A DNA stretch of 64,000 nucleotides from Notospermus geniculatus (lineage: Eukaryota; Nemertea; Pilidiophora; Heteronemertea; Lineidae), in assembly GCA_002633025.1 (NCBI GenBank), contig NMRB01000351.1:61392-125391 (forward strand), given 5' to 3'. Position numbers and translations under genes: made by a program. Positions 23,301 to 38,300 of the stretch are shown here, one piece after another. The stretch's first letter is position 1; the number at the start of each line of letters is the position of its first letter. A model generated the notes under the pieces. That model was not told the DNA's origin, made no database searches, and was given only the letters and a program-made list of their open reading frames with translations.

Positions 23301-26300
23301 GTCAAAAAATCGCCCATCTCGGATGACTTCAAAAAGGCCCATTTTAGCCCACGTGGCCAATAGGCCAAAAGGGCTTATACTGTGCCGTTAGGGTGGTCTG
23401 TCGTGTGTATGCATCTGTCCGTAAACTTTTCCATTGTCAGATGAATAGCGCCTTCATTTTTTGGTGGATCTATTCTATGGGCATTATTCGTAAACTGCTT
23501 GTGGTGAAGAGTGGTGTGAATGGTGTTATATGTGTTAAGTGTAACTACTTTATAACCTATCACGTGAGTTTTGACCTTGACCTACATTTCAAGGTCAAGA
23601 GTCAACTTTAAAATGACAGTGTTCTGATACAACTTTGCAGCTATTGCTGAATTTTTATAGGAGGAACTTGAACCTGAAACTTTAGCATGTTTAGGTACCG
23701 GTACTCAAATACTAATGTGCACCACACCTTATGTATTTCACCTCCAACTCGACCTCTTTCCACCAGGGGTAGATATATGGAAAACACATGAAAAATAACC
23801 GTATTACTTCCTGTTGAAAGCGGGGAGATATGCAATGGGCCCCATCCATCGACATTGGCATATTGCTTCTAGTTTTGGATGCGTCCTGCAGCATGTCCAA
23901 CACTACGGTGCAATCCAGTGGACTCAATATACTCTGAAAACCGTCTGCAAAATTTTACTGCGAAGTTCTGATACTGGGGTGTTAATAATTGGAATGGCGT
24001 TCATTAGATGGAGATGTTGCCCATTGGAGATAGTCTGCATGCAGCTGTTCATTGCTTATGCATGTAATCATGTAACTCAATATGTCCAGTCAAAGTATTT
24101 GGGCTAAGTAGACTGATTTTTCTTCAGTCAGTGGGTGGAGACACTGTGAGGAAGGTGGTTGGAATTTGCATTTTTCTTTTTCAAACTTCTCCTTTTACAG
24201 ACACCGTCCAAAGTCTTCCCTGGAACGGAGTTGTTCTAGGCCTGTAACTGCAAATGTCGAATCCATTGAAGAAACTGATGAGAATGCCCTTGAACCAGAG
24301 CTTGAAGCTATTAAGACGGAGTCTACCCCTCTGGAGGAAAAGGTGAATGAAATACCTACACGTAGAATTGAGTTTACTGTATATCAATCTTTCGAGACTT
24401 CTTGTGCTATGTGCTGTGTTCAAGTGATCCGAAATGCAAAATGAAGTGTGTTGTTATATTGTGGTGTTCCTAATTGCTTGACAAGGGAATTTTTTTTCCG
24501 TGTGAATTATGGCATTGTCGTCGACTGTGCTGATGATTCCGGTTGCACTGTGAAGACACTGGGCATGTTCCGTGACATCCCAGAGGACATCAGCACTGTA
24601 GGACTCCGCGCTCGGGGATGCCATTTTGCAAATATCATGAATAGCGACAGTCACAGTTCTACTTCGATGATCCTTGACACTTCAACAGTTGGAATTTACG
24701 TAATGTGTCCAAACATCCAGCAGACAAGAATGAGTAAACCAAACATTTTGATTGGCTAGACCAAAAACAGTGACTAAAATAATGTAATTGATTCTCACAC
24801 TTTAACACTCCCCAACATAAAAAAATAACATATGCAGGGTTCTGCCCAGGACTGAATGAGTTCCGGACGGAAGGGGGGTGTGGGGGCCCTCCCCCCCAGA
24901 AAAATTTGAAATCTAGACTTGCTGAAATGCGATTTCCTGGCACGTGAGAGTCAAAATAGCTTCTATATCAATAAAAAAGCATCCTCGTTTGGCGTCAAAT
25001 GACCCCGATCCACTCTATTGCAAAAGCATGCCGCCGTTGTTGTCGTTGGCCAGAACTGTGTCAGGAAGCCCCGCCGAGGGAAGCACATTTTGTGAATTGG
25101 AACAGAAAGGAAATTTGGAAGTGATTAGTGTGTGTAGCGGGCATCTCTCTTGGTACACTTCGTTAGTTCGCCAGATGACTCGCTCAATCTGCATAAATTA
25201 TGATGATGATATAACCACACCGTTCAGATCGATCTGCAACGTGGTTGCTAGAGAGCGCGGTTTTATTTTGTAACACCGGTCTGGACTGGGTGAAGATAGG
25301 CACAATATACGAACAGATTACTTTCTCTGATGAAGATTTTATTGAAGTTTCTGCACATTTTTATTGAACATTTTTAGCTCACTGGGGTGAGCTATTACGA
25401 TGGTGCAGCGTCCGTCGTCCGTCGTCGTCCGTCGTCGTCGTCGTCCTCCGTCGTCGTCGTCGTCGTCGTTGTCCGTTAGCAGGGCACGTTTCGTAACCGC
25501 TGGAGCTATTGATCTGAAACTTGGTACATATATACCCCTAGGTCAGATGACCCACGACACCAAGTTTCGGTCCGATTCGACTCTCAGTTTGGCCACCAGG
25601 TGGCAGAAACCAAAAACACAAAAAGTACAATAACTCCTGAACTAATGACTAGATCATCTTCAAATTTTTATCATAGGTGTAGCTAATAAGGATACATAAC
25701 ATATATAACGGGTTTTTGATTTGACCTACTTTTCAAGGTCACAGAGGTCAAAGTTCGACAAAAGTGACGAACCTGCCACAGTTTGTCATTATTTCACCGA
25801 GCAACTTCATATCTTGCATAAACATGCATTGGAGGGGTACCTTAAAAAATACCAAGTTTCGGCCCGATTCGACATCCAATATGGCCGCCAGGTGGCGTAA
25901 CTCGAAAATCATCAAAGTGCTGTAACTCAGGAACGACTTGACCCAAAGCGCTCCAATGTGCTATGTGGTCCCCTGCAGATGACCTTTATGTACATGTGAA
26001 GTTGCAGCCCGATCGGACATCTAATATGGCCGCCAGGTGGCATAACCCAAAAATCATCAAAGTCTTTTCTGGGAATGACTTGACCCAGATTGCTCATAAC
26101 TGATATGTACCTCCCTCTGTCATTAGACTATTATGTCCAACCCAGTGAGCACATGGTCCATGGACCATTTCATTTTTAAAAAGTGTGCTGGTCGGAAAAT
26201 ACTCCCTTTATGCTGAGTGCCGGTCGGCATTTCTTCATCCTGGACGGGGCCGTCCGGCACCGACCAGCAGCGGCAGAACCCTGCATATGAAGATAACACG

Positions 26301-29300
26301 TCAATTTAAAAAATAGTCTGAACCAAATCATTAGCCAAGTCACTGTTCAGTTAGCCAAATTTTCCATTCTAATGGATTTTCAGTTTGGAAAATTTTAGCC
26401 AAGTTGTTGAAGTTGTGTAGCCAAATTAAAGGTGAAATAGCCAATGGCGATTTGGCAAGTTGGTAGTGCCATCCCTGCTAATGACACCTATTGAGTAGTT
26501 ATAGTCCCCATTCACATTGGCTTTTTCTGGCTGAGGTTTCAAAAACATTAAACCTTACTGTCATAAAATACTCGTTGCGTAATGCGGGTGCTGTGCAGTG
26601 CATGCAGATTGAGTCGGTTAGTGATAAAACCTGGAACGAAACGAAACAAAATGAAATCATCGAAATGGGCATGATTTGCATCAATTTATTTTTGTTTCAT
26701 TGTCTTATTGTTTGCAATACTGATATTTAAGTGGTCACTGTAGAATCTGCTCCAACACTGACGCTTGCTTCATGCACCAACTGAATGAGTGAAGAAAACG
26801 CACAACAAAAACTGGCGGTAACTTGAGGAGCACGGAAGGGAATTTCGTACATGATGTTTCTGATTGATTTAAAATAATTCAATTTGATTTTGTGTGGTGT
26901 GTCGAAAAAAAGTCAATCTCGATGCGGAAGCATGCATCTGCAACATAATGGAACGTTAATTCTCAAATTCCTTGCGAGTCCAATTTCGATGAGTTCATTT
27001 CGTTTCGTTTCATTCCGGGATTTGTCACTAACCAATTGAGTCAGCTGTGAGGTAAGATGAGTATGAGGCCTATAGGCCTCTCCAGTGTTTCACATGGTCT
27101 ATTCATTCCTTCTATGCATTAGTGCTTAGTTCCATACTTTATTGTACATACAGCCTGCTGAGGACTCACAAAACCCAACCCCCAGTCCTAATCATGCTAC
27201 CCTAGAAAAAGACTCAAGTGCCAAAGAGAGGAAAAGGTCTAACATAAGAGAACAAACTTCTGATTGGACAGTAAGTCGTTTCCTGCCCTTAACTGTGTTT
27301 GTCATGTCAGTCCATGGTTGTGATTTGCATGTGAAGTGAAGTTAACTTCTGCATTTGATGTCTGATCACTCGACCACTACCTTCACACTTAATTGGTAAT
27401 ACTCACCGTATACGCCGATATTTCGCAGGATAATATTTCACAAATTGAAAACTTTTTTTCTGTTTCGCGTCAAGGGCAGGGAAGGGAACTGACTGGATTG
27501 TTGGGGGAAACTTATGCATGTATTAATATTTGCTGTGAAATTTTGATTTTGTGATTTTCGCGAGAATTTTTACACGTGAAAATATTTGCGCATACGGTAG
27601 CACCTTCCTGCTCGATGTTTTACACAAAATAACATATATATATTGCCTAACCTCTGCATTCCATTGGGTCGTGCTTAGATGTTGCTGGACTTGACACCAA
27701 AATGCCTGCTCTCTGTGGGTTTTAAGACTGACAAAGCTGGCAGTCCACACTGATTCCAAATTTAAAAAAATTATACATGTATTGGGTTGCGTGGCCCCAT
27801 AAAACGTATTGGACTTCTAATTTTAATTTCTCAAAAAATTGTCCATTATAATTCAATAAAGTTTGGTTGTATCATCCAGTAAAAAATGCAATGCCAGAAT
27901 CAAATAAGATACAAATGTGAAGAGAGCATGTGCAAAATAATCGCCCCCAAATCACAAGAAATTCACTGAAAATAGCCGAAAAACTGAACAACTTGAAATG
28001 ATATCGAACAAAATTATATTGTATAGGGAATCGGAGAAACTAACGTCACGACATGGCGCTGCGAGTGGTGCAACTGAAGTTTCTTTTTCTAATGTTATTT
28101 CCATTAACTTCTAGCATGGAAACAACCGTTTTATTTCGGCCGCCTGATATTAAAATTTACATAATCTTGTTGCAGATGAAAATTTCTGCAACTTTTGTTG
28201 CTTTTTTAGCTCACTGGGGTGAGCTATTACGATGGTGCAGCGTCCGTCGTCCGTCGTCGTCGTCGTCCGTGTTTAACACGGGGTGGTTGTGCATCGAATT
28301 TGCTCTATGAGAGGTCATTCTGATTCAATTTTCTCTTGTGCATCTAGATGCACAAAATGGCTATCAGAAACAACTACTAGAGGGCCTTCTGATTCATATC
28401 TCGAAAGTGGGTGCACAGGCGTTAACTATCCATCGAAAATTTGTCCTCCGTGTCTATTTTGATCCACAAGGCAAGACACATTTTGATCCACAAGGCAACT
28501 TTTTTGATGCACAAGGCGACTTTTCGGGTGCACAAGGAGTCACAGGTGCACAAGTAAAGGTGCACAAGGTGTCACAGGTGCACAAGGAAATCGGTGCACA
28601 AGAAAATGGATTCACAACAGCCAAAAGTTCACTACGTCCGTCGTCGTCCGTTAGCAGGGCACGTTTCGTAACCGCTGGAGCTATTGATCTGAAACTTGGT
28701 ACATATATACCCCTAGGTCAGATGACCCACGACACCAAGTTTCGGTCCGATTCGACTCTCAGTTTGGCCACCAGGTGGCGGAAACCAAAAACACAAAAAG
28801 TACAATAACTCCTGAACTAATGACTAGATCATCTTCAAATTTTTATCATAGGTGTAGCTAATAAGGATACATAACATATATAACGGGTTTTTGATTTGAC
28901 CTACTTTTCAAGGTCACAGAGGTCAAAGTTCGACAAAAGTGACGAACCTGCCACAGTTTGTCATTATTTCACCGAGCAACTTCATATCTTGCATAAACAT
29001 GCATTGGAGGGGTACCTTAAAAAATACCAAGTTTCGGCCCGATTCGACATCCAATATGGCCACCAGGTGGCGTAACCTGAAAATCAAGCAAGTGCTATTA
29101 CTCAGGAACGGCTTGACGCAGAGTGCTCAAATTTGATATTTACCTCCATCTAGATGACCTTTACACGCATGTCAAATTTCGGCCTGATTTGACTTCAAAC
29201 ATGGCCACCAGGTGGCGTAACCCAAAAATCATCAAAGTGCTGTAACTCAGGAACGTCTTAACCCAAAGCGCTCCAATGTGCTATGTGGCCCCTGCAGATG

Positions 29301-32300
29301 ACCTTTATGTCCACGTGAAGTTTCGGCCCGATCGGGCATCCAATATGGCCGCCAGGTGGCGTAACCCGAAAATCATCCAAGTGCTGTAACTCAGGAACGA
29401 CTTGACCCAAAGCGCTCCAATGTGCTATGTGGTCCCCTGCAGATGACCTGTATGTGCATGTGAAGTTCCAGCCCGATCGGACATCCAATATGGCCGCCAG
29501 GTGGCATAACCCCAAAATCATCAAAGTCTTTTCTGGGAATGACTTGACCCAGATTACTCATAACTGATATGTACCTCCCTCTGTCATTAGACTATTATGT
29601 CCAACCCAGTGAGCACATGGTCCATGGACCATTTCATTCTTAAAATGAAGAGATAGGATGGCGATAATGGCAACGTTTTTGTCTCATTATTTCTGTAGAA
29701 AAATGTACAGATAATTTTTTCATGAACATCAGCACTTAAAATGACGTCAGTTATGTTGCTTCGGTCGCAACGCTTGCAGTGCCAAACTGTTGGGCTAAAC
29801 GGCATGTGCGTTTCTTATTACAACAGTTATTGCAAAATCAAAATTTGAAATTCGATACATGTACATTCTAGCTTTGCCAGCAAAGCTATGGGCCTGTCCA
29901 GCCTAGCAGATGAGATGCATCTTTTGAATGTAATAAATGTAATTTGCTCTGTGATGTCAGCTGTGAATTACTCCCAGTGAAATATATCTTGTAGATTCTA
30001 TAGATATCCAACATAGAGCACAAAAAAAGACACACAAAATGATAGTAACGGTAAACAATCTGCAATTCTAAAAAGTAATGATGTAGGGTGTGAATTTGAA
30101 AAAAAATGAACAAGAAATTTTGTCACTTCTGGCTGCAACCACCCCTGGAATGGACAAGAGGTAGATAACTCCAAGCTCTTTCCATTGGACCTAAAAGTAG
30201 AAAAGCAGTGCTGACCATTCTTTCAATGGGCAGAAATGAAAGAACAAATAGGAGTGAGATTGATGTCACACGCATTTATAAATTATAGTTCCAAAAGACT
30301 GGTGAAGCAGCAGCTGGTAGAAACCCGAGGGCAATGCAGTTTGTATCATTTGTCAATAGTGAAGAAATAACCTTTGCTAATCAACAATTTTTGGAGTGGT
30401 TATTAAAATCATGTATGCTGCCGATTAATTACGGAGGTTTAGAAATCAAACCATAAGGGGCACAGTCCGCGTGAGCTACTGCGAAACTAATGTATTAGGC
30501 CAGCCCTGCATACCACAATATATAAATACACACAGCACACCTGGATGACCTAATTTCTGTCCGCAGTGAAGTACACCTGACTGCGGACAAGATTTTGCAG
30601 TAGCTCATGCGGTGTGTGTCCCTAATGACGATAAACGTAAACTTTACAACAATAGGGAGGTTTCGCAAGCGCCCAGTTAGGCCATATGACGACGTTTATC
30701 TATTGTTTGGGTATACCCACACAAAAGATAAACGTTGTCGTAGGGCCTAAGCAGGCGCTTGCAAAACCTCCCTAACATGCCTAATGTTGTTTTTCATACC
30801 ACACATTCACCAGATTTTATATTGCATTTTCGGTACAAAGATAACGTTGTCGTTAACGTTAACGTTTATCATATTATACCTGGCCATATCATGCGAAGTG
30901 ACATTGATAAAAGTCCAGCAGTTGGTTCCTAATCTCAACGCTAGGATTAATCCTTTTGCTGTGTGATGCTTAATGTGAGCATGGGGCTTACTCGTTGCGT
31001 GCCGTGTGAATTTTTAGTATTTTGGATAGGGAAGAATAGGAGCTGTCAGTGAGTTGACCAATAGGTGTCGCTACGACCCTATTCAATGCATATAGCGGTA
31101 GACGGTAAAAAAGACACTGGAAAAAAAGACACCGGAAAAAAGACACAGTAAAAAAGACACTGGAAATAAAAACACTGGCAAAAAAGTCACAGGAAAAAAG
31201 ACACTGNGGGGTGAATGGGGAAATCTTGCCTGAATTGTCCATTTCCTCATCATGCAACAATGAGTGATGGTTTTGTGAAAAGTGACTCTTTTTTCCCAGT
31301 GTCTATTTTTCCATTGACTTTTTTACCAGCGTCTATTTTTCCGGTGACATTTTTTCCAGTGTCTTTTTTTCAAGTGACTTTTTTACCAGTGTCTTTTTTT
31401 CCAGTGACATTTTTTCCAGTGTCTTTTTTTCAAGTGACTTTTTTACCAGTGTCTTTTTTTCCAGTATCTTTTTTACTGTGTCTTTTTTTCCGGTGTCTTT
31501 TTTTCCAGTGTCTTTTTTACCTGGATTCGCATATAGCGGACCCATTCATTCTTGATTGAGCACCAATCACGTGGATTTTCCTGTGTATTGGTCTGCTAGA
31601 ACTTTGCTGCCATCTTTTGGCAATACGCACGGCTGACTGCTCCTATTGACTGCATCAATTGAGGCCTACGCTGGGGGAAAGATTGTTATGTATTCCAAGA
31701 TGTGCCATGAGCGCGCGGTTCATTGTCAGATTGTGTCAGTAGCTAGGGGACTACAACTTTACTCTACTTCTACTTCGCAATTTTGGTTGTGGACCAGAAG
31801 CATAGTCAAAGTAGACTGCTGTCAGAGTGGTTCTGCTGAAATATCAGGTCCTATGTCATCTCTGAGGTATAGGTTCCATATTATTAATCAGGCACATTCT
31901 TCATGGTGAAGAGGTGTTTAGTTTCGTTTAGAGTACCGGTACATATTTTCTCAGATTCTCCTATTTTCTGCTGTTTTCGACATTTATGTTTATTTCTAAG
32001 TTCCACTGAAATGTGCCAAATATAAAGTAACATTCCTCAGTCTCTAAACGTCAAAATATTTGCCTGCTTTATATTTTTTTGTGTTTTTTTCATGGCTAAC
32101 AAAATTCGTGAAATTACATTGAAGTGGCTACGACAAACAAAATTTAATCAAAAATCGCTTTTATACTCTGGTTCAACCAAGAGGGTAAGGCATTGCAAAA
32201 CAATTCAACAATCCCAAGGTATACCACTGGAAAATAATGTAGCTATTTCATATTTTACACAAAGTCTCTAAATCTGTTAATGATATTAGCACATGTGAAG

Positions 32301-35300
32301 ACAAATACCGGTACATTGGAATGCAGTTTGTGGTTAGAGTGTGGCAGGAGTGACATAATTGCGGTTACATGTTATGGTGTAATGAATCAGATGACTGTGC
32401 CTAATAATAAACATGTGGTTTTCATTACATAAGGGTCACACGTAAATAAAATCTTGTGGTCAAAATTAAATGTTCCATTTCCTCACTTGGCATTCCAATG
32501 GTCCGCCTCTAGGTTGAACCAGACTATACATACCGGGTAGTCTTTTTTAAAAAGGATAGTGGATTCTAAAGTTGTGCTGATTTCTCCAAATATAAGGTGG
32601 TTGCAAATGTACATGGGTTCAGAACCAGAGTAGAGGCTAATTTGTTTAAATTTTAAAATCTTTTCACATTAGTTGTAGCTTGTTTCCTTCCATTTCAGTC
32701 TTCTCCGAAATTAACGAAGAAGAGTTCCACCATCAAAAGGGAAGCAAGTAGTAAATCCATTGAGAGACCGACATCATCAGTGAAGTCGAAATTTGATGCT
32801 AAACTAGCATCAAATGTTGTATCTGTGAATGATGCAAAGGGTAGGTACAGGGGTTGATCTTCAGACAAGAATATGCTACAGACATGCCACTCATATCAAG
32901 AGTGGGGCAGTCTTAACCCCTTAACCATGTTAACTGGGTACGGCATACTACACATATTACATCATTATGAAATCCGGGAACCCCCAGAAACACCCGAGGA
33001 TCTCAGCTTGCGTAAGCCGTAATAGTACGCCTTGCAAGGGAATGGCGCTTCACAGTGTTTAGGACGTTATATCACGTCTGGAACCGTATGTTTCAAATAC
33101 TTGTTTTGGCAAATTTTTTTAAAGATAGAAAAACTTGACCTAAAAAAATAACACAGTTAAGGGGTCAATAAACTTACAACTACGGTAATGATGATCTCTT
33201 ACAACAAGCATCTCAGCTTTTTACTGGAGTGAGTCACTATTTACAAGCCTGGCTGCGAGATGTTTAACAATCTACATCACCATTTTGATGCATTGAAGGA
33301 TGCACAGTAGTTAGGCCGGAATTCTGGCAAGAAGTTGGCATGGTCCGTACCTGTCTTGGTTGCGGAACGGACAGTAGTGTCGCGGGAGTGGAACGACGAA
33401 GGCGGTCCGAACCAGTCTAGTTTCAAACTGTTTTTGCCATTTACGAGTTTCTGTTCCAGATAAGCTGCTGGCATCCGTTGGATCAGTGACACCTGTAGAT
33501 GCCCCAGCAGAGGGAAGTGCCGGTTCAGAGACAGGTGGTGTTGAAGGAGAGCAACCCACTGAAGGTAAAAATGGAGAGGAGGAAGCAGAACAGAGAGCCA
33601 AAGATGTTTGGATGGACTTTGAAAACTTTTGCAAATGCTTCAAGTAAGTGGAGAATCTATGACTAGTTAAAGTAATAAAGCAGGCCTCACACGGGGACGG
33701 TTTTGAAGGAGGTTCAACATGGTTCAATTCAAGTCCGTGCTGAACCTCAATGACACCGCCTAGACATCATGAGAGTGTTCGCCATCGACTGCAACCTCAT
33801 TTTTGAAACCACAAGCTTTTCAAAGTGTTTGAAATTTTTACAGCAATTCTTTAAAAAAAATGGGAATCACCGATTTGCTCGCTCGTTGCTACCGTGTACA
33901 ACACTGTTGTCACCTTTCACAACCCTTCAGAACCACTGAAAAAGTGGCTGCTGTGTTGTTTCTCCTCAACACCTTGTGGCAACCTCAGAATATCTCCTAG
34001 ACCACATATTGACCGTACATGATGGTGTTATCACCGTACATGTTCCCTTCTAACACCATGTTTGACTGCAGTTGTACGGCATGTCTACCATGATGACAAC
34101 CGAATCACCACCTTATCCACACTGTGTTTTCACCTACTTGTGCCGAACCAAACCACCTTTAAAACCATCCCTGTGTGAGGCTGCTTAAGTCGATATCACA
34201 TTCTCTGGCATAGAAACTGGCCACGGAGATGGAGTGTATTTGCGATGGGTGTCAATAGGCTTACCAAAAGTCATTGTCAATGCAGAGTGGTGGTTTAATC
34301 CTCAGCTGATGGATGATTCCTAACGTTGAAATGCCCAGTTCCCTACAGCCGGAAAAATGATTTTGCAGTTTCTTGCATTGTGTCAAAGCCTTGTGTCATG
34401 CAGTGAATTACATTACCAGGTTTCTTCAAATAATGCTGTTAGTGTTAATTGAGAGATTTATGGGTCGTAAAAAATGTGAGACGGTCTAGGAAAACCCGTC
34501 GGATGTTGCATTTGAGGAAAATGTTAATGGCCTTGGTGAACCCGCACATTTCAATCGCTGAAATGTACTACGTAACAGGTAAACAGTAGCAGATCAATGC
34601 ACAGACAATCTGACAGCTCATGTTGATCATTCAGCATAAGGGACACGCTCCGCCTGAGCTACTGCAAAATCCTGTCTGCAGTCAGACGTACTTCACTGCG
34701 GACAGCGAATATAGACCCTGGAGGAGTACTGTGTATATTTATAGATTGCATTATGCAGGGTTAGCCTAATACATTAGTTTCGCAGTAGCTCACGCGGAGT
34801 GTGTCACTTATGACGACTTCCGACGGGTTTTCCTGGACCGCCACACAAGTGGGCAATTCTTGGTAATTTGCGTGTTTGGTTTTTTGAATACATGGATATG
34901 AATACCATGCACTCACTTCCCTGAGTTTGTCCAATTCATTATTTCTACAGGACTTTGTATGTGTACCACAAGACCAATACCTATGTTTCCAACCAGAAAC
35001 ATTCCGAGTTAAAGGTAAGTTCTAAACAGGAGATGTATCACTTAAATGGCCTCGTCCGAGCAAATGGGAAGTAAACTGTGACATTACCATGAAATTTTCA
35101 AAGCAGTTTTTCTAAGGAATTAAACATACATTATGGTTCTTCCCTGGAACGGAGTTGTTCTAGGCCTGTAACTGCAAATGTCGAATCCATTGAAGAAACT
35201 GATGAGAATGCCCTTGAACCAGAGCTTGAACCTATTAAGACGGAGTCTACCCCTCTGGAGGAAAAGGTGAATGAAGTACCTACACGTAGAATTGAGTTTA

Positions 35301-38300
35301 CTGTATATCAATCTTTCGAGACTTCTTGTGCTGTGTGCTGTGTTCAAGTGATCCGAAATGCAAAATGAAGTGTGTTGTTATATTGTCATGATTGTGGTGT
35401 TCCTAATTGCTTGACGAGGGAATTTTTTTTCCGTGTGAATTATGGCATTGTCGTCGACTGTGCTGATGATTCCGGTTGCACTGTGAAGACGCTGGGCATG
35501 TTCCGTGACATCCCAGAGGACATCAGCACTGTAGGACTCCGCGCTCGGGGATGCCATTTTGCAAATATCATGAATAGCGACAGTCACAGTTCTACTTCGA
35601 TGATCCTTGACACTTCAACAGTTGGAATTTACGTAATGTGTCCAAACATCCAGCAGACAAGAACATTTTGATTGGCGAGACCAAAAACAGTGACTAAAAA
35701 AATGCAATTGGTTCTAAAGGTACGTTTAGCTGACACGCGGAAGCGGAAAATGCAGTGCATTTCGCATACAACATATCGCTTCCGCCGGGGATTCCGCGTC
35801 CCTATACTGCATTCCGGATGTCTGGTAAACGCAGCTTTACACTCTTACACTTTCCAACATAAAAAAATAACATGAATATAACACGTGAATTTAAAAAATA
35901 GTCTTAGCCAAATTACCGGTATTAGCCAAGTCACTGTTTAGTTAGCCAAATTTTCCATTCTAATGGATTTTCAGTTTGGAAAATTTTAGCCAAGTTGTTG
36001 AAGTTGTGTCGCCAATTAAAGGTGAAATAGCCAATGGCGATTTGGCAAGTTGGTAGTGCCATCCCTGCTAATGACACCTATTGAGTAGTTATAGTCCCCA
36101 TTCACATTGGCTTTTTCTGGCTGAGGTTTCAAAAACATTAAACCTTTACTGTCATAAAATATTCGTTGCGTAATGCGGGTGCTGTGCAGTGCATGAAGCT
36201 TGAGTCGGTTAGTGATAAAACCTGGAACGAAACAAAACAAAATGAAAACATCGAAATGGGCATGATTTGCATCAATTTATTTTCGTTTCATTGTCTTGTT
36301 GTTTGTAATACCGATATTTAAGTGGTCAACGTAGAATCTGCTTCAACATTGACGCTTGCTTTATGCACCAACTGAATGAGTGAAGAAAACGCAGAACAAA
36401 AACTGGTGGTAACTTGAGGAGCACCGAAGGGAATTTCGTACATGATGTTTCTGATTGATTTAAAATAATTCAATTTGATTTTGTGTGGTGTGTCGAAAAA
36501 AAGTCAATCTCGAGGCGGAAGCATGCATCTGCAACATAATGGCATGTTAATTCTCAAATTCCTTGCGAGTCCCATTTCGATCGTTTCGTTTCGTTTCATT
36601 CCGGGTTTTATCACTAACCGATTGAGTCAGCCGTGAGGTAAGATGAGTATGAGGCCTACAGGCCTCTCCAGTGTTTCACATGGTCTCTTCATTCCTAGTA
36701 TGCATTAGTGCTTAGTTCCATACTTTATTGTACATACAGCCTGCTCAGGACTCACAAAACCCAACCCCCAGTCCTAATCCTGCTACCCTAGAAAAAGACT
36801 CAAGTGGCAAAGAGAGGAAAAGGTCTAACATAAAAGAACAAACTTCTGATTGGACAGTAAGTCGTTTCCTGCCCTTAACTGTGTTTGTCATGTCAGTCCA
36901 TGGTTGTGATTTGCATGTGAAGTTAACTTCTGCATTTGATGTCTGATCACTCAACCACTTACCTTCACATTTAATTGGTAATACAGTAGAATCTGCTTAA
37001 GTCGTCACCGTCTATGTCAGATTTTTTGCAACTCGTCAATAAAAAGAAAATTCCGATTTTCTGTAACGTTATTTCCATTAAAAAAAGAATCCTAAGTCGT
37101 CAAATGTAAGTCGTCAAAACGCCTAAGTCGTCGCACAGTGAGTGAATGACTGGTCCCGTGCAACAGAAATTGCAGGTAGTTCCTGTCTCTAAGTCGTCAC
37201 AGTGACATAATGGTTTTCCTTCACGGGCAGGTGACGTCGCAAGCTTAGCTGCCTGCTTCGCTGAATCATTGACGGCTGGAAAATCCGGTATAATAGAATC
37301 TAATGTCCCCCGATACATTCCCGCATTAAGCGGCAGCATTCAGTTGGACTGTAGAGACAGACCTGCCAACCCGTTACGGATTTCCGTATTTAGTACGGAA
37401 TTCCACCGAAAATCGCATTTTGTTACGACGTTACGGACGAACCATCAAAAAGTCCGATTTTCAAATACAAGGGTTAATTTTTCACCAACACGAGTCTCGC
37501 ACAAATCACAGCATCAGACTGTTCACATGCATTGCAGAATCTGTGCATTCCTGCAAGCATGACCACGTGTATGTACTTCTGCTGTGCGCAAGACTACATT
37601 GTACCTTCTTGCTTCTCATGCTGAACAGTGGCGGACATATCAGCTGTTTTTGACAGTTCGTGAGTTTGCGGTATGATTTTAGATGTCTAATTGGCGGGAG
37701 AGCCATGTAACAAACCTACAGATGGGACTGAGAAGAAAAGAAGGCAGCAGACCTATCAGCAAGAATATTGTGATGTATGGAAGGGGCTTTGTGAAAGCCA
37801 TCATGATGATGTTTTGCAATTAATGATTGGCTTGGTTACACTTCACAGACAGCAATTGGGAGTACAGTGAAAGTGCTGGAAAACATTTGCTATTAGTGAT
37901 CAAAGCGTTACTGCGAGACCCCTCAAAAATACTGAAAAACCCTGAAATTCAGGGGCAAAATACTGAGAGGGGTATTTAGGGGTTGGCAGGTCTGTAGAGA
38001 GACGAAGACCCTTAATCCCCTGACAAACAATGTGTAGCGAAGCTATAGGTAGCGGAGCTACAATGATGTAATTCCCGTTCCTACCAGTCCAGCTGGCGGG
38101 ACATGTCTCTTTAGCTTAGTGGTAGAGCGTTGGACTTACAAGCAGGAGGTTGCAGGTTCGAATCTCAGCCTGGACAATTTTCTTCACTTGTTACATTATG
38201 CATGGGGACATCATCAGGAAGCTGGAGCCATTAGATTCTATCACACCAGCCAGTTGTACTGGTGTTTGCTGTACATTTTAAACCTGTGTCATATGTGTGC

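Larger units (their letters stand above)
24215..35036 (+). repeat. 10.8-kb block with exons 13-17, copy A
   Basis: The same order of exons and intron sequence recurs at 35138-47492. Shared segments are mostly the same base for base with scattered substitutions. Differences are dominated by insertions present in only one copy: here 24835-26283, about 27400-27600, about 27918-29805, 30452-30628, 30651-30777, 31099-31528, 32167-32523, 33679-34185 and 34468-34848. Confidence 0.9.

Noticed and set aside
24448-24759. 103-residue frame, repeated at 35372-35671
   Set aside because: It is preserved only because the block is duplicated. It has no recognisable domain, no splice support, and differs at its ends between the copies.
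31215-31559. 114-residue frame with repeated FFPVSFFQVTF-like units, and its lysine-rich antisense
   Set aside because: Both are translations of an inverted minisatellite that is missing from the duplicate block.
33311-33727. 138-residue minus-strand frame
   Set aside because: Antisense shadow of exon 16A; the same occurs over exon 16B at 44436-44765.
38105-38175. Functional tRNA-Val gene
   Set aside because: A- and B-box words are present, but the anticodon and acceptor stems do not pair properly and the sequence lies inside a transposon. Kept as a tRNA-derived sequence only.
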